Positions 29,579-41,299 of a stretch of 64,000 bases of DNA are shown here, piece by piece (the stretch's first letter is position 1; every line of letters begins with the position of its first letter). The position numbers were made by a program, and so were the translations under genes. The DNA is taken from contig NC_089390.1 of NCBI RefSeq assembly GCF_003171515.1, positions 5,642,001 to 5,706,000 on the forward strand, given 5' to 3'. The DNA comes from Pyrenophora tritici-repentis. Taxonomy: Eukaryota; Ascomycota; Dothideomycetes; Pleosporales; Pleosporaceae. The notes under the pieces are model-generated. The model searched no databases and was not told the origin of the DNA. It saw only the letters and a program-made list of their open reading frames with translations.

Positions 29579-31531
29579 TCAAGATCGCCTGAGCCGAAAC
29601 CACGACAAGGGATTCAGAATGTCCACGCCATTCCTGTCCTTAATCAGATCTGCCGCTTTTTCCGCAACGGCATACATTGTTGATTGAAGATGTGTGGCAG
29701 GGATCAAGGGAATGATACTCGCGTCTACAATGCTCAATCCCGATACGCCATACACGGCCAGATCGTTGCCCACACAGCCACCATAACTCTCCGGCATCAT
29801 GGAACAGCTACCCGACATGTGCGCAAATGACGCCGCTAGCGAGCTCTGCTGAATGAGGGCTTTTATAATCTCATCGTCGCTTTGCGCCTGCGTGCCCGGT
29901 GTAATTTCGACAGGATCGAACTTGTTGAGTTGAGGCAATGCCCAGTGTTTGCGCGTCCACTTTACCATTTCAACGAGGATTTGCTTGTCGACTGGATTTT
30001 GGAGAGCGTTGAATTGGACTTTGGGGTTGCCGTACTTGTTTTGGGGGTTGATGGTGATGGTGCCGCGGGAAAGTGGGCGTTGCAGACAGCTGATGGCTAG
30101 GCCAAAGGGGACCATGGGGAACTCGCCGGCAGCTGCATCGGGACTGGCATGGAGATTTGCAATGATTTCGCGTTGTTTGCTGAAGCCGCGGAGAAGAGCG
30201 TAGTCATCATAGACAGAAGGAAGGTAGGAGCGTACGTTTTGCGCCTTGACAGTCGATACGATTGAGCTCCATTTACTCGTGATGCTTTGCAAGCTCAAAA
30301 AGGCCAGGCTGCTACCGTGGGCTTGTGTAAGTGGTCCTGAATCGTTATCTTCGTATTCTGACCATGCCGTGGCATTGTAGCTTGGATCTTGGCCGCTAAA
30401 GGGATTTGGAACGGACAGGTCCTTGAGGTTGAAGTACATGTTGGCGTTAGGGTGGTCTTGCATGTTGGCACCGACGGCTGGCATATCCCTTCTTACATTG
30501 ATCCCTGCCGCATTCAGTACACTTCTAGGACCTAGACCGCTGAGTTGTAGGATTTGAGGCGTGAAAACGGCACCAGCAGCCATGATGACTTCGCGCTTGG
30601 CGTAGACCTTGTTGATAGACCCATCTGTTCTTGACTTATACTGGACGCCATTGGCAGTGTATCCGGTCAAAAGGCCAGTACCAAATAAAATCTCATTCAC
30701 AGTCTTTCCAGTGATGATGAACAGGTTTGAACGAGTCTTTACTGGATCATAGTACGCATTCTTTGCATGGCATCGTGTTTGTGACTTGGGCCATAATGCA
30801 GTGGGTATCCAAAAAGCACCGACAGCCTTGCCTGCCGCATGTTCCTTTGGTAATGGTACACCTTGGGCCTTGAATGCCGCCCAAACAGTCTTTGTGTCTT
30901 CGTATTCGAAGTTGGGGAAGGAAGCTTGGATAGGGCCGTTGGTTCCGTAGTAGTTAGCATCGTATGTGGTACCAAAGTTCTTGATATTATTGGCCGTGGG
31001 CGGAGTAAAGGTAGTCGACTTTTTGAAATAGGTCAAGAGGTTGTTGTAGTTCCAGCCAGTGTTGCCAAGTGCCTCCCACGCATTGTAGTCGGCAGCAGAT
31101 GCACGATCAAACGCCATGCCATTAACTACTGAGCCGCCACCAACAACTTTGCCTACCCAGACGGGGTGTGTGCCCCCTGTGCCGACATCGTACTCGGATG
31201 TGATATCGTACATGAGCTGTTGATTGACACTGTTGGCGAAGGAGGGCACTCGGGTAGTGATGTCATCGGTCATGTAGCCATTTTCAATCACGAGCACGGT
31301 ACCTGGAAAAGTTAGATGTGGATGACCATATTAAACGTTGCACCTACGGCTCGAATCTTCGCTCAGGCGGTTGGCTACTGTCAATCCGCTCAGTCCACCA
31401 CCGACGATGATGTAGTCAAACGACTTTCCGGCAACGTTGACTTCATTGGCATTACTTCCAGTCACACTGTCGTAAATTACACGCGGGACAAAGGTGGAAA
31501 GATAGAAGATGCTCGAGAAGAGAGACGCCAT
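29579..31531 (-). CDS. GMC-family FAD oxidoreductase
   Basis: 635 residues from exons 31531-31348 and 31302-29579, joined DSSR|TVLVIENG with intact frame. The N-terminus is hydrophobic (MASLFSSIFYLSTFVPRVIY), a likely signal peptide. The FAD-binding Rossmann motif is FDYIIVGGGLSGLTVANRL, followed by VGGGSVVNGMAFDRAS (GMC signature 1) and GAVFTPQILQLSGLG (signature 2). The catalytic His lies in SFAHMSGSCSM and the second active-site residue in PATHLQSTMY. Family members oxidise alcohols, glucose, choline or aryl alcohols with FAD; the substrate cannot be read here. No polyketide or peptide synthase gene is nearby. It is convergent with the cysteine-rich gene, 153 bp apart. Confidence 0.93.
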
Positions 31532-33302
31532 GATGGTAGAGGAATCTCAAATGGCCAAGTGAATGGCGTAGAGAGGGGGAACCGACACTTTGTCCAGACC
31601 GTAAGCTAGGAGTCATGGGTAGCTTACCTATAGGTAGTTATATCATGGCCGGGTTTTGGTAGAGAACCGCCCCTGAGGATCTGGAGGAGCTGATGGGCTT
31701 GCCGCCAGGTGTCTCGCTTGCGAAATGATCATCATGGCTCAACTGCTGTCAGGCCCATGACCAGGACCTTGGGAGTGGCGTCAGGACCTAGGGCCATTAG
31801 CAACGGTACCTAGGTACAGTCCGAGCCATTGGCTAATAGTCGACCGAACCTGGCAACATATTCCCACAACGACTGAGGGCCGAGACTCGTCAACTGTCAT
31901 GGTGTAGGTTTACCAATGCGGCCAAAGTGTGATGCATGCAGGGTGCATGAATATGGCGTGGATGGTCGCCTGGCTCCCGTCCGGAAACGCTCCGTGCGTG
32001 AAAATGACGTGCGCTGATTGACCGAGACATGACGGACATGACCTAGTGGATTGCGCACTTTTACAACAAGCTAGAATGGACGCGATGGCTGAGAAAAAGT
32101 TCATCGGGGGTCAGCGGAAGAGAACGTCAACGTGATCAAAGTTCAGAACGCAGGTGCGGCTGTGGAGCGAAACGAGAACGAAAATACACCATCAACCATT
32201 CTTCCTCTGCATCGCCACTTGTTTCTCTTCTCTCGTATGTTGGTTCTTGCTAGTTTGTATATTTTGACTTTTGGTGCTAACAGACTAGGTTTCCAAAAGA
32301 AATTTCGCCGTCTAGCCTATAGGTGGCGTCCGGGGACCAGCCCGATCCGTTCTCGCGTTCGTGTTCCGTGATGCGACCTGGGTCTCGTCGATCTCGACAC
32401 TTTTGCTTACACCTTGTGGTACCCTATTCTGTTTACGGGATGAAGAACTCAAGAGTAGCAGCTTGAAAGTTGCACGTCAAACGTCCCGTTATACCAAATA
32501 CGTCATGTCGAGGTAGAAGACGTGTGACAACCAAAACAAGGACCATTGATCGACAGAATGCTCAATCTACCTCAGGTTTTGACGCAGAAAAATCTCCACG
32601 GCAGTCGCAGCCTAGCATGGCCGTTTCGAGGCCAATGGCATTTGGCCTAGTCGCCCGACCAGACCAGCCTCCAACGCAGCGGCGCGAACCATCAACATAT
32701 AGCCCACCCATTGACATATAGGTATCCAAGCCACAGCTGACAAAGTGACAGATTACCTGCTTGAAGCTACGGCAAAAAGATTACAACGGCTCGTTTAAGT
32801 CCATGCTGTGTATGCAAAGTTGGGCAGAGAAGTTTGGGAGACTATGACCCCAGATTTTGTTAGGGCAAGTCACCCGGTCTGAATCTAGAAATCTGGACCC
32901 TCTGTAAACTCTAAGACTCCTGAAAGAGTCCTGAACAAAACTACTAAATGGGATTTGGCATGTGCACAGCCTCGCCTCAGCTTTACCTTGTGTAAAGATT
33001 TGGAACCCACGCTGTCCCTCAAGACATACACAATGATTGCTAACGCTAGAGGGCGGGCCTTGAGGCTAGACAGGTAGCATAAGCCCCTCATGCATAGTTC
33101 GTTGCGTGCTCGCGGGATTGGCTGATTTCGACATCTCCGGCATCCAGCCTCTCCCATGGGCCCTGTCTGGATACCCATAACAGAGCAAATATAACTATAG
33201 GACCCGCCCGTGCAGTTCGTGCCGAGCTATCCGTGCAGCCTCATCTACCACTCAACTGCAGTATCTCGACTCGATCGTCTTTTCGTTTGTCTGTTCTCTA
33301 TC
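31532..33302. other. intergenic
   Basis: No gene is seen. It should hold the promoters of the GMC gene (minus) and the second rhodopsin-domain gene (plus). Frames on both strands lack recognisable motifs. Confidence 0.5.
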
Positions 33303-34526
33303 ATGGCTTCTCCTTCGGGCCCTCCACCCAATCTCCCTTTGGATGACCGCTCGCTTGAACTCAAGATCCCCATAATATCCCTTATCTGTTTCAGCTCCAT
33401 ATTCGTATGCCTTCGCCTCGGAGTAAACTGGAAAAACAAGAACTTTTTCATGCTCACTGATCATTTGCTATGGACGGGTTATGTAAGTAGACGCCTCAAG
33501 TCTTTTGGATGCATTGCTGATAGTATTCAGGTTCTTGCCGTTGCAGGTGCAGCTTGTTGTTACAAAATGGCAGAAGTCGGCGGTGGTAAACACGTCTGGG
33601 ACCCCATCATGACGCCTCAGAATTTGGAAAAGTATCTCTACTTTCTCTGGCTGGGCCAGATATTGAACCTATACGGCATGGCTTTGATCAAGCTCAGTGT
33701 TTGCGCATATATTTTCATGCTCGACTTTTCAAGAAGCTTTCGGATCATCATCTGGGCCTCCGTGGTTATCCATCTGGGCATCAATTTCGTCTTTCCCACA
33801 GTCATCCTCTTTGGTGAATGCACACCATACTCGAAGCACTGGGACGTTACCAACACCAAGCCCGGCTCGTGCTGGGGCGCCAAACCTAGAGTCATTTCTG
33901 GGTACTCGGGAGCTGCGACCAACATCTTGACCGATATGCTCTACACAGTGGCTCCACTCATCTACATTGCACGAGTTCAACTCCCGAAGCGCACCATTTG
34001 GGGTGTCCGCGCGGTCTTTCTCTGTGGTCTCGTGTATGTCTATTCGATTCTTTTACTTTTCTCCACTAACACTCTTAGAACTACCACCGTCTCAGCACTC
34101 AAGCTTTACGAGATGAAGTCTTTGAATGTATCAAAGGACCCAACCTATGATTCCGTCAACCTCAGCATCTTTGCCATCTCCGAAGTGTTTGTCGGCGCCT
34201 TCACAGCCTCACTGCCACCGCTACGCAAGACGTTTGAAAACCTTCTCAAACAGGTCCTTCCCACGAGTCTTACAGGAGCCTCGCGTACACCAAAGGGATC
34301 CGTTGAAAGCTACGAGCTTCCCCACTCTGGTTCCAAGCTGAGCGACAAGCCGAGACGGCGAGGGGGTGATGTTGATGATGACGATAGTGAGCTCGGCATT
34401 CTTCCAGATGAGGAAGTGTTCCGGGAGCGAAAGGATTCAGACCAGTCCATTACAAAGACTACACATTTGAGCGTGACGGCGGACAGCAAGAGTATTGCAT
34501 CGCGACGTCAAAGCGACTGGGTCTAA
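33303..34526 (+). CDS. fungal rhodopsin-domain membrane protein
   Basis: 376 residues from exons 33303-33482, 33531-34033 and 34079-34526. Both introns are multiples of three without stops, so the unspliced frame is open; GTAAGT...CAG and GTATGT...TAG borders support removal. Seven hydrophobic helices are visible. Landmarks are DHLLWTGY, AACCYKMAEVGGGKHVWD, LYFLWLGQILNLYGMALIKL, and AATNILTDMLYTVAPLIYIA. The tail from about residue 300 is charged and Ser-rich (RRRGGDVDDDDSELG). It lies in the same family as the gene at 14382 but is only distantly similar. It probably acts in the plasma membrane; a ligand is not known. Confidence 0.87.
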   Translation: MASPSGPPPNLPLDDRSLELKIPIISLICFSSIFVCLRLGVNWKNKNFFMLTDHLLWTGYVSRRLKSFGCIADSIQVLAVAGAACCYKMAEVGGGKHVWDPIMTPQNLEKYLYFLWLGQILNLYGMALIKLSVCAYIFMLDFSRSFRIIIWASVVIHLGINFVFPTVILFGECTPYSKHWDVTNTKPGSCWGAKPRVISGYSGAATNILTDMLYTVAPLIYIARVQLPKRTIWGVRAVFLCGLVYVYSILLLFSTNTLRTTTVSALKLYEMKSLNVSKDPTYDSVNLSIFAISEVFVGAFTASLPPLRKTFENLLKQVLPTSLTGASRTPKGSVESYELPHSGSKLSDKPRRRGGDVDDDDSELGILPDEEVFRERKDSDQSITKTTHLSVTADSKSIASRRQSDWV

Positions 34527-34843
34527 TCAGTGGCTTTTCCCATATAAACCTTATCAATAATGACGCTTTGATACGGAATACTAGCTGCCTAACTCATCTC
34601 AATCGTGATAATATTCCTAAATAGAGATGATGCTAATTGTAGACTGGTATCTTGTACCCGAAAACAGGTTTGCGGGAAACATAGGCACGTGGAAAGAGGA
34701 TGATCAACACAGGCTGGGAAATGCGAACACGTCCGTGATCTGCACCAGGGTCTGTTACCCTGACCCTCCACAAGTAGCGTAGCCGAGGTACACCCGACCT
34801 TGACCCCAACCTCAAACCAGTGACACGACATCTTCACCTCAAC

Positions 34844-36633
34844 ATGGAAAAGCCATTCATCCCATATCGTATCAACCTTTCATTTCGCGGCTTCGCCGAG
34901 GGTCTCACCTATCTCAGCAGTGACAGCCAGCCACTATGCCACTACTTTGGCGGGGTCCCGTATGCCCTTCCGCCCGTCGGACCCCTTCGTTTTCAGAAAC
35001 CGCAGCCACTGCCACCATGCCATCGCTACGGAAGTAAAGCTCATCCAGGACGCTATACGCGCGGCTGCGGATTCTGTCCGCAGCCAGGGTCCAGTGCCGA
35101 GACACTGGATCAAGGCTCGTGGGACGAAGATTGTTTACAGTCAAACATTTGGGTTCCCGCTGGGGATGCACCAGCCCAAGGTAACAATCGGCTCTCCTAT
35201 ATAAGCGAGCCTCAAGCCACATTTCTGACTCGGACTACTAGGCTGGCCAGTGCTATTCTGGATCCGTAAGTGAACTTGTCTTTGCCCAAGCTCGGTTGTT
35301 TAGTGCCTGGCACCGTCGTTTCGCGGCAACGTGACCGCTCAACTCCGGCCGAACAAGTGCCTTGCGTGATGACTGACTCCTAGTAGATGGCGGGTTCCTG
35401 CAATGGGGTAGCCCAAACGGCAGCGACCTCCGAGCGCTATTGAGCGAGTCCCCAACTAAATGCGTCGTCGTCGCTCCCGCATATCGGCTAAACGTGTTTG
35501 GTTTCCTCGCCAGCAGGCAACTCGTCGATTCGTGTCGAGATTTCGACGTCAATCTCGGCTTTTGGGACCAGCGCGCAGCACTTGAGTGGACGCACCAAAA
35601 CATTAGCTACTTTGGTGGCGATGCGAGTAACATTTCTCTCGGTGGATACTCTGCCGGTTCACACTCGGTTTTTCACCAGCTATCGTACGATCTCGGGCTG
35701 CCCGATCGCAAGGCCATTGTCAAGAGGGCACTGATGTTATCGAATGGGCCAGGCTTACAGCCCAAGAGTTTTGACGAGGCCCAAGACCAGCTCGATCAAC
35801 TATTACAAGCTTTGCATATCGATTCGAGCTTGTTGCCAGCTGAAAAACTCGCCAAGCTACGGGCCTGCTCCCCGCGAGAGATCGTTGAGGCCAGTAACAA
35901 AATTCAGCTCCATCAGTTCCGAGCTGTCACGGATGGGTCGTTTGTACGCCATTCTTTACTTGAGGAACTATCAAATGGTGTGTATGCCGAGCGTATGAAG
36001 CGCCGTAACCTACACCTCATTATTGGCGAGTGCAGCGACGAACATCACGTCTATGGGCTGTGGCGACCTCCGCAGCCAGGCTACCAAAACATGCTCTCTC
36101 GGCTTCAAGCCGACTATCCCCGCAAAGCATGTCAGGTTCTCATGACACATTACTTTCCAGATGGTAATTTGCCAAGCAAGTACGAGAGCTGGCAAGCAGT
36201 CTTTGGGCACATTTACGCCGACGTCCAGATTCACACTCTCGAGCGAGGCATGCTCAACGCGCTTGTTCAGCATGGCGCTGGTCATCTAATCCACAGGTAC
36301 CGCATAGAGTGGCGCGCAAAGTGTGTAGACAAGGACTTGCCAACTCACTTTGGTGCATCACATGGCTCCGACATGGCCATTTGGTTCTGGGGCGCATTGT
36401 CAGACGACGAAAAGAAGGTTGCACAAGAAGCCTTTCATGAACCACTAAGCAGGTTTTTGAGAGGAGACGAGCTTGGCTGGGGCACGCAGCATGCGCTACA
36501 GCTGAGAACTTTAAAGAGTAACGGACGTGTAGTCATCGAAGAGGATACACGCCTGGATGATGCTTTGGTCCTCTGGGACGCACTGAAGAAAGTTGGTGCG
36601 ACAGGCGACCCCAAGGAATCCGCAAAATTGTGA
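34844..36633 (+). CDS. type-B carboxylesterase (alpha/beta hydrolase)
   Basis: 535 residues from exons 34844-35180, 35242-35265 (24 nt) and 35387-36633. The small exon supplies GWPVLFWI, which joins to HGGFLQWGS to form the oxyanion-hole motif. The nucleophile Ser lies in NISLGGYSAGSHSVF (GxSxG). The acid is likely the Glu or Asp in IIGECSDEHHVYG, and the His lies in THFGASHGSDMAIWFWG. The N-terminal FGGVPYALPPVGPLRF box is typical. There is no clear signal peptide, so it is probably intracellular. These enzymes hydrolyse carboxyl esters; the substrate cannot be predicted. Codon pattern and intact triad support a working gene. Confidence 0.92.
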
Positions 36634-36819
36634 AATGTACATGTTTTTGGAAAGGCTTGCACAAACATAGTGCCTCTATCTGATCCTTTTATGACTAGTT
36701 TTTTGAACCACAAGGGCAGCAGCGTCCAACACATGCGTCATCTTTCTTGGAATTTGGAACGCTCAACACATTATAACGATCTTCTTCGTTTTTGCAAAAC
36801 CGCCATCGGAAAGCTCTTG

Positions 36820-37625
36820 TTTTATTTTGACACGTCTTAATCATACCCCGACAACAATCCCTGCAGAATTTAAGATGGACAGCGGGGAAACAACGCCCAA
36901 ACATAGGCTCTTAGTAATAGCTTTTTGCAACAGAGTCATGCCGTCCTCTTCCATGCTTTTTGGATACTTTTGACGGTAGGATAATAGAGATAAAAACCCG
37001 ACACACCGTGGGAAAACCCCCTATTTATACCCCCAACAACAACCCCTGAAAATTTCGAATTAGAGCGCGGAAACAACGCCCAACAGATAGGCGCTTTGTA
37101 CACGATTTTTACAGAAGAGTCGTAATGTTCTCCGCCACCTTTTTTTGATACTTTTGACTGTAGGATAGAATAGAATGGTAAATTCAACACCGACGGGAAA
37201 GTCCCTATGTATAACCCCATCAAAAGCCCCTGCAAATTTCGAATTGGGGGTGCGGAAACAACGACCAGCACATGAACGTTTTTGGAGTCCACTTTTACAA
37301 AAGAGTCGTCACGTCGTTTTCTGACATTCTATTTGATACTTTTGACTGTAAGATATAATAGAATGGAAAGTGACACCGCGGGAATGGCCCTCATTTATAC
37401 CCCCAGCAACCCCTGCAAATATCAGATTGAGATCGCGGGAAAATGGCCCAACACATGTAAATCCTTGTTAAGAACTTTTACAACAGAGTCATAAAGTCGT
37501 TTTCGGTTTATTTTGTTGACACGCTTGAAGGTACAATAGAGTGGAATGGAAACTCCTACGGGAAAAGTCCCTTTTTATACCTCTGATGGCAAACACTGCA
37601 CTTGGCAATCTGACTAATATCTTCA
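36820..37625 (-). repeat. four to five degenerate ~180-bp tandem repeats
   Basis: Units start near 36840, 37020, 37205 and 37390, with a partial fifth near 37570. Each repeats, in plus-strand order: a TTTATACCCCC block, CCCCTGAAAATTTCGAATT, GCGGAAACAACGCCCA, TTTTACAAAAGAGTCGT, TTTGATACTTTTGACTGTA and GATAATAGAATGG. On the minus strand each unit ends GGGGGTATAAATA, a TATA-box-like string. Units are roughly 70-80% alike by eye. Confidence 0.85.
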
Positions 37626-37747
37626 TGTAATAATAAGGGATAATAGTGGAAGTAGAAGTCTCAGTCGTCTTTATAGCCGGCAGACTAGCCGGTTTTTCTA
37701 AGAAGAAGGGAGGAGAGAGAAAGAGCACATGTTGACTAGTAATAGTA

Positions 37748-39584
37748 ACATGGTTGGCAAGCGAGCGGCCCACGCAAGCGAGCGGCCCACCCCACCAACT
37801 TTCTGCGCCTTGTAAACTCCTCCCTATTATGGCTCCCCCAATTCAAGCCCTACAAACCTCTTCTGAGGTTAATATACACCTTGCAATCTCAGCTATCAAT
37901 AGAAGCCAAATTCAGTCTATAAGAGATGCTGCGCAGACATTTGAAGTCCCCCGAACGACGCTCCGACGCCGACGCGCTGGTAAGCCTGCGCGCGCAGATT
38001 GCCAGCCCAACTCAAGGAAGCTTACCCAGAGAGAAGAGGAGGTGATTATCAGCCATATACTTCAGCTAGATTAGCGTGGATTTGCGCCTACCTACGCAGC
38101 TATACGTGATATGGCTGATAAGCTGCTAGCTGCGCGCGGCACTGGCCAGGTTGGGCAGAAGTGGCCAGCCAACTTTGTCAAGCGTACAGACAGTCTTCGG
38201 ACGTGTTTTAACTAAGCGTACGATAGGCAGAGAGCTCTATGTGAGGATCCAGCCCTAATTAGGACCTGGTTTAAGCTTGTAGAGGAGACAAAAGCCAAGT
38301 ACGGCATCTGCGATAAGGACGTCTACAACTTTGATAAAGCTGGCTTTATAATGGGCAAGATTACAACGCAGCTAGTTATAACAGGAGCAGAAAGGAGAGG
38401 TAGGCCGAAGACTCTTCAGCTAGGCAATCGCGAGTGGGTAACGCTGATCGCTGCTATCAGCGCTGCTGGCTGGTTAGTCCCACCGTTCCTCATCTTCGCT
38501 GGCCAGTACTACCTATCAGCCTGGTACGAGGAAGCTGAGATCCCACGCGACTAGGCGATCGCAGTCAGCGACAATGGCTGGACGAATAATGAGCTTGGAG
38601 TTGAGTGGCTAAAGCACTTTAACGCTCACACGCAGGCTCGTAGCATAGGCGCGCGTCGCCTGCTTATTGTTGATGGCCATAAGAGCCACTAATCTCTAGC
38701 GTTCCAGGAGCTCTGCAAAGAGAACAACATCTACACGCTCTGTATGCCACCTCACTCATCCCACCTACTCCAGCCGCTTGATGTTGGCTGCTTCTCGCCA
38801 TTAAAGCGCGCGTACAGCCGTGAGGTGGAGAGCCTCATGCGCAACCACATCAACCACATCACCAAGCTAGAGTTTCTGCCAGCATTTAAGATAGCATTCA
38901 ATCGCGCCTTCACGCCAGCCAACATCTGCTCAGCCTTCCGCGGCGCAGGCCTTGTTCCTCTACAACTAGAGGCTGTTCTATCAAAGGTAGATGTACAGCT
39001 GCGTACACCTACTCCTCCAGCAGCTCTACCAGAGGCTCCCTGGGTAGCTCAAACGCCGAGCAACGCGCGTGAGCTTGAGGCTCAGTCAAGCCTCATACGT
39101 GAGCGCGTGCGCCAGCACAAAAGCTCATCACCAGCTTCAATTATTATAGCAATTGACCAGCTAAAGAAAGGCGCTGAGGTGATAATGCTCTCTTCTAAGC
39201 TAATGCGGGATCAGATCTCTAGTCTTGAGAAAGCCAACAGCGCAGCGTCAGCGCGTAGGCGGCGCTCTAAAAAGCATATACAGAAGCATGGAGTACTTAC
39301 AAAAGGAGCTGGAGAGGATATACTGGCTCAAAATAAGGCTGACCAGCAGATTGCTCATGAAGAGCGTCAAGGAGGAGCACGATCAGGCGTCAGCCAGCGG
39401 GCTCAAAGGCGCTGCACCAGGTGCAAGGAGACTGGGCACAACTCACGCACATGCAACACTAATACTATTAATATAGAGTAATCTACTGTATTACTATCTA
39501 GCAATAATATTATCGCGTTGTTGAGATGTATCGCTTTGAAGTTGCAAAAGTTGGTGGGGTGGGCCGCTCGCTTGCCAACCATGT
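37748..39584 (+). mobile_element. pogo/Fot1-type transposon, 1,837 bp
   Basis: Terminal inverted repeats begin ACATGGTTGGCAAGCGAGCG and TA target duplications lie at 37746-37747 and 39585-39586. The length is typical of fungal Fot1/pogo elements. The left repeat carries a tandem duplication of GCAAGCGAGCGGCCCAC (37757-37773, 37774-37790) that the right one lacks. It lies within satellite-like sequence. Confidence 0.9.
37829..39481 (+). pseudogene. pogo/Fot1-type transposase with four internal stops
   Basis: A single frame from the ATG (MAPPIQALQ) to 39481 is broken by stops at 38072 (TAG), 38213 (TAA), 38552 (TAG) and one TAA near 38690, with no frameshift. Domains in order: N-terminal helix-turn-helix (FEVPRTTLRRRRAG), CENP-B-type DNA-binding region, and a DDE core with NFDKAGF, VDGHKSH and SSHLLQPLDVGCFSPLK. 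A C-terminal CCHC knuckle (CTRCKETGHNSRTC) follows. The stop in [13 protein letters not shown] lies where relatives have Trp; the one in DGHKSH*SLAFQ is likely from CAA. All are reachable by CpA to TpA changes, so RIP is the likely cause. It cannot make transposase. Confidence 0.9.
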
Positions 39585-39586
39585 TA

Positions 39587-40600
39587 GTCTTTTCGCAAAG
39601 AAACATGATGGTGTATCTTTGCGGTTTTTTCTAACTCGATAAGGTACTGCATTCGCGTTTTTAGAAAGGAGGGGGGAGAAGGAACACGCATGCCTGCGTT
39701 GTGTAGGTAGTTTCAGGAAATGAGAATATATGTGCGGGATGAAAGGATTTTATCACCTCGACGAAATCTCTTGGGGTATTTTTCAAGTAGACGGAAAAGG
39801 AGCGGGACAGACATGCACAGTATATTTTACATTTTCTATCGTCTCCATGAATGGCTGTAGCCTATGTTTGAGTAAAGAGAAAGAGAAGTAATATGAAGTG
39901 CGGGTATATTTAACATCTCCATATTATGGTCGGAATCATGTTTTAATTAAGAAAAAGAGAGAGAAGCAGACATTCTTGAACAGGGACTTGCTTTTAAGAA
40001 AGGAGGACCTACTTGTTGATACGGCTAAGGTATCGGAATCACCTTCGTTGCAACGAGTTGAAATGATTGTGATTGTTCTTGTTGTTCTATGGAGGTGGAG
40101 GGAGGTCGGCAGTAAGGCTGCAGCTAGAGCTCGGACCACACGGCTTAGTCAGCCGTGTAATCCAAGCTCGTGCATGCAGCAACCAGCTGCCTTATCTACC
40201 GCAGGTTCGATTCCCAACACTACTCAATGTCTCAAAGCTCGAAATTGTTTTTGTTTCTTAAGTAGAGAGAGGAAAGAAACGAACAGACATCGTACAATTC
40301 CCACATGATTTTTAGGAAGAGAAGATGTGTAATCTTAGATTCTGTTTTTAAAGAGCTCAATGCTCTCTGATACTTGGACTTTTTAGAAAGAACGCATAGG
40401 AAGAAACAAACAGCCCGGGTATATAGTGTGATTTTAGGAAGGAGCAGCTACCCTGTTTTTAATGCTACTAGAGTTTTCAAGTACACAGAAAGAGGAAGAG
40501 GAAGAGGACGGACTATACATCTTATCCCATTAGTTGTCGTTTTAGAAAGGAGCAGTCAGCTACTCATAAGCCAAATGACTGTATTTTTTTTCAACCTGCA
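39587..40600 (-). repeat. degenerate satellite-like sequence
   Basis: The motif TTTTAGAAAGGAG, or close variants, recurs at about 39657, 39991, 40310, 40378, 40432 and 40541. Its complement CTCCTTTCTAAAA matches the core repeated on the plus strand at 60.8-62.1 kb. No protein-coding frame is convincing. Confidence 0.6.
40013..40060 (+). other. LTR-end-like fragment
   Basis: TGTTGATACGGCTAAGGTAT followed by CGTTGCAACGA resembles 62253-62300 next to the second copia element (TGTTGACACGGCAAAGGTGT, then CGTTGCAACGA). A hairpin-forming segment follows at similar distance in both. It is probably a solo or fragmentary LTR. Confidence 0.45.
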
Positions 40601-41299
40601 GTTCAGTGCGCCTGCTCGCGTGACCTCGATCCGTGCGGCCGATCGCGTGGCTGAGATATCGTTGATATTCGTGATCCGACACATACCAATATAGATGCAG
40701 GCTTTTGGAAACAATGATTTTCAAGTGTGAGATTAGAAACCAGGAGCTGCAGACCCGAAAGAGGGTTTATATGCACACTGGCCATCTCATCTTCACCAAA
40801 TCTTGGCATAGTGGCTGCGGTATGTGAAGTTGGATGCCGTGAGGGGGCCGCCATGCACAACAACGGAATAATTCCGCTCATGCTTTCCGTCTGTCAAACA
40901 CGACATCGCAAGTCACCACACACTTCATTGTAACGATATATGGTTACAGTTCAGTAGAGAAATAAACTAAAGTTTCTTCCTGTTTCAATGGAATCAGAGT
41001 GTTATCTCAGTCGATATGAAACAAATTGTAAAAAAGAAAATGGGTATCGCAGAAGCCTTTTCATCCATATCCACCATATACAACAACAGCAATGACAACA
41101 ATCCACAGTCTGTCCCTCTCCTCCTCCTCACCATCTGTGTGTATCCAGAAAGCCAAAAGAACAGTCTTCAACCTTCAATCCTCACAACAAAAGAACAAAT
41201 ACTACAAAGGAAATTCGGGGTATACATAATCTTATCGTAAAGCGCTCATTCTGTGATTGAGCAAAAGTAAAGTAAAAATTTCACCGATCCTCAAACCAA
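40601..41299. other. intergenic
   Basis: No gene is seen; this is the presumed 3' flank of the large minus-strand gene that ends at 41300. Confidence 0.5.

Noticed and set aside
21483..36633. Secondary-metabolite gene cluster (regulator, membrane proteins, GMC oxidoreductase, esterase)
   Set aside because: No polyketide synthase, peptide synthetase, terpene synthase or other backbone gene is present, and the regulator is broken.
40196..40215. tRNA B-box-like string GGTTCGATTCC
   Set aside because: The flanking bases do not form a five-pair T-stem and no acceptor stem or anticodon arm could be drawn.
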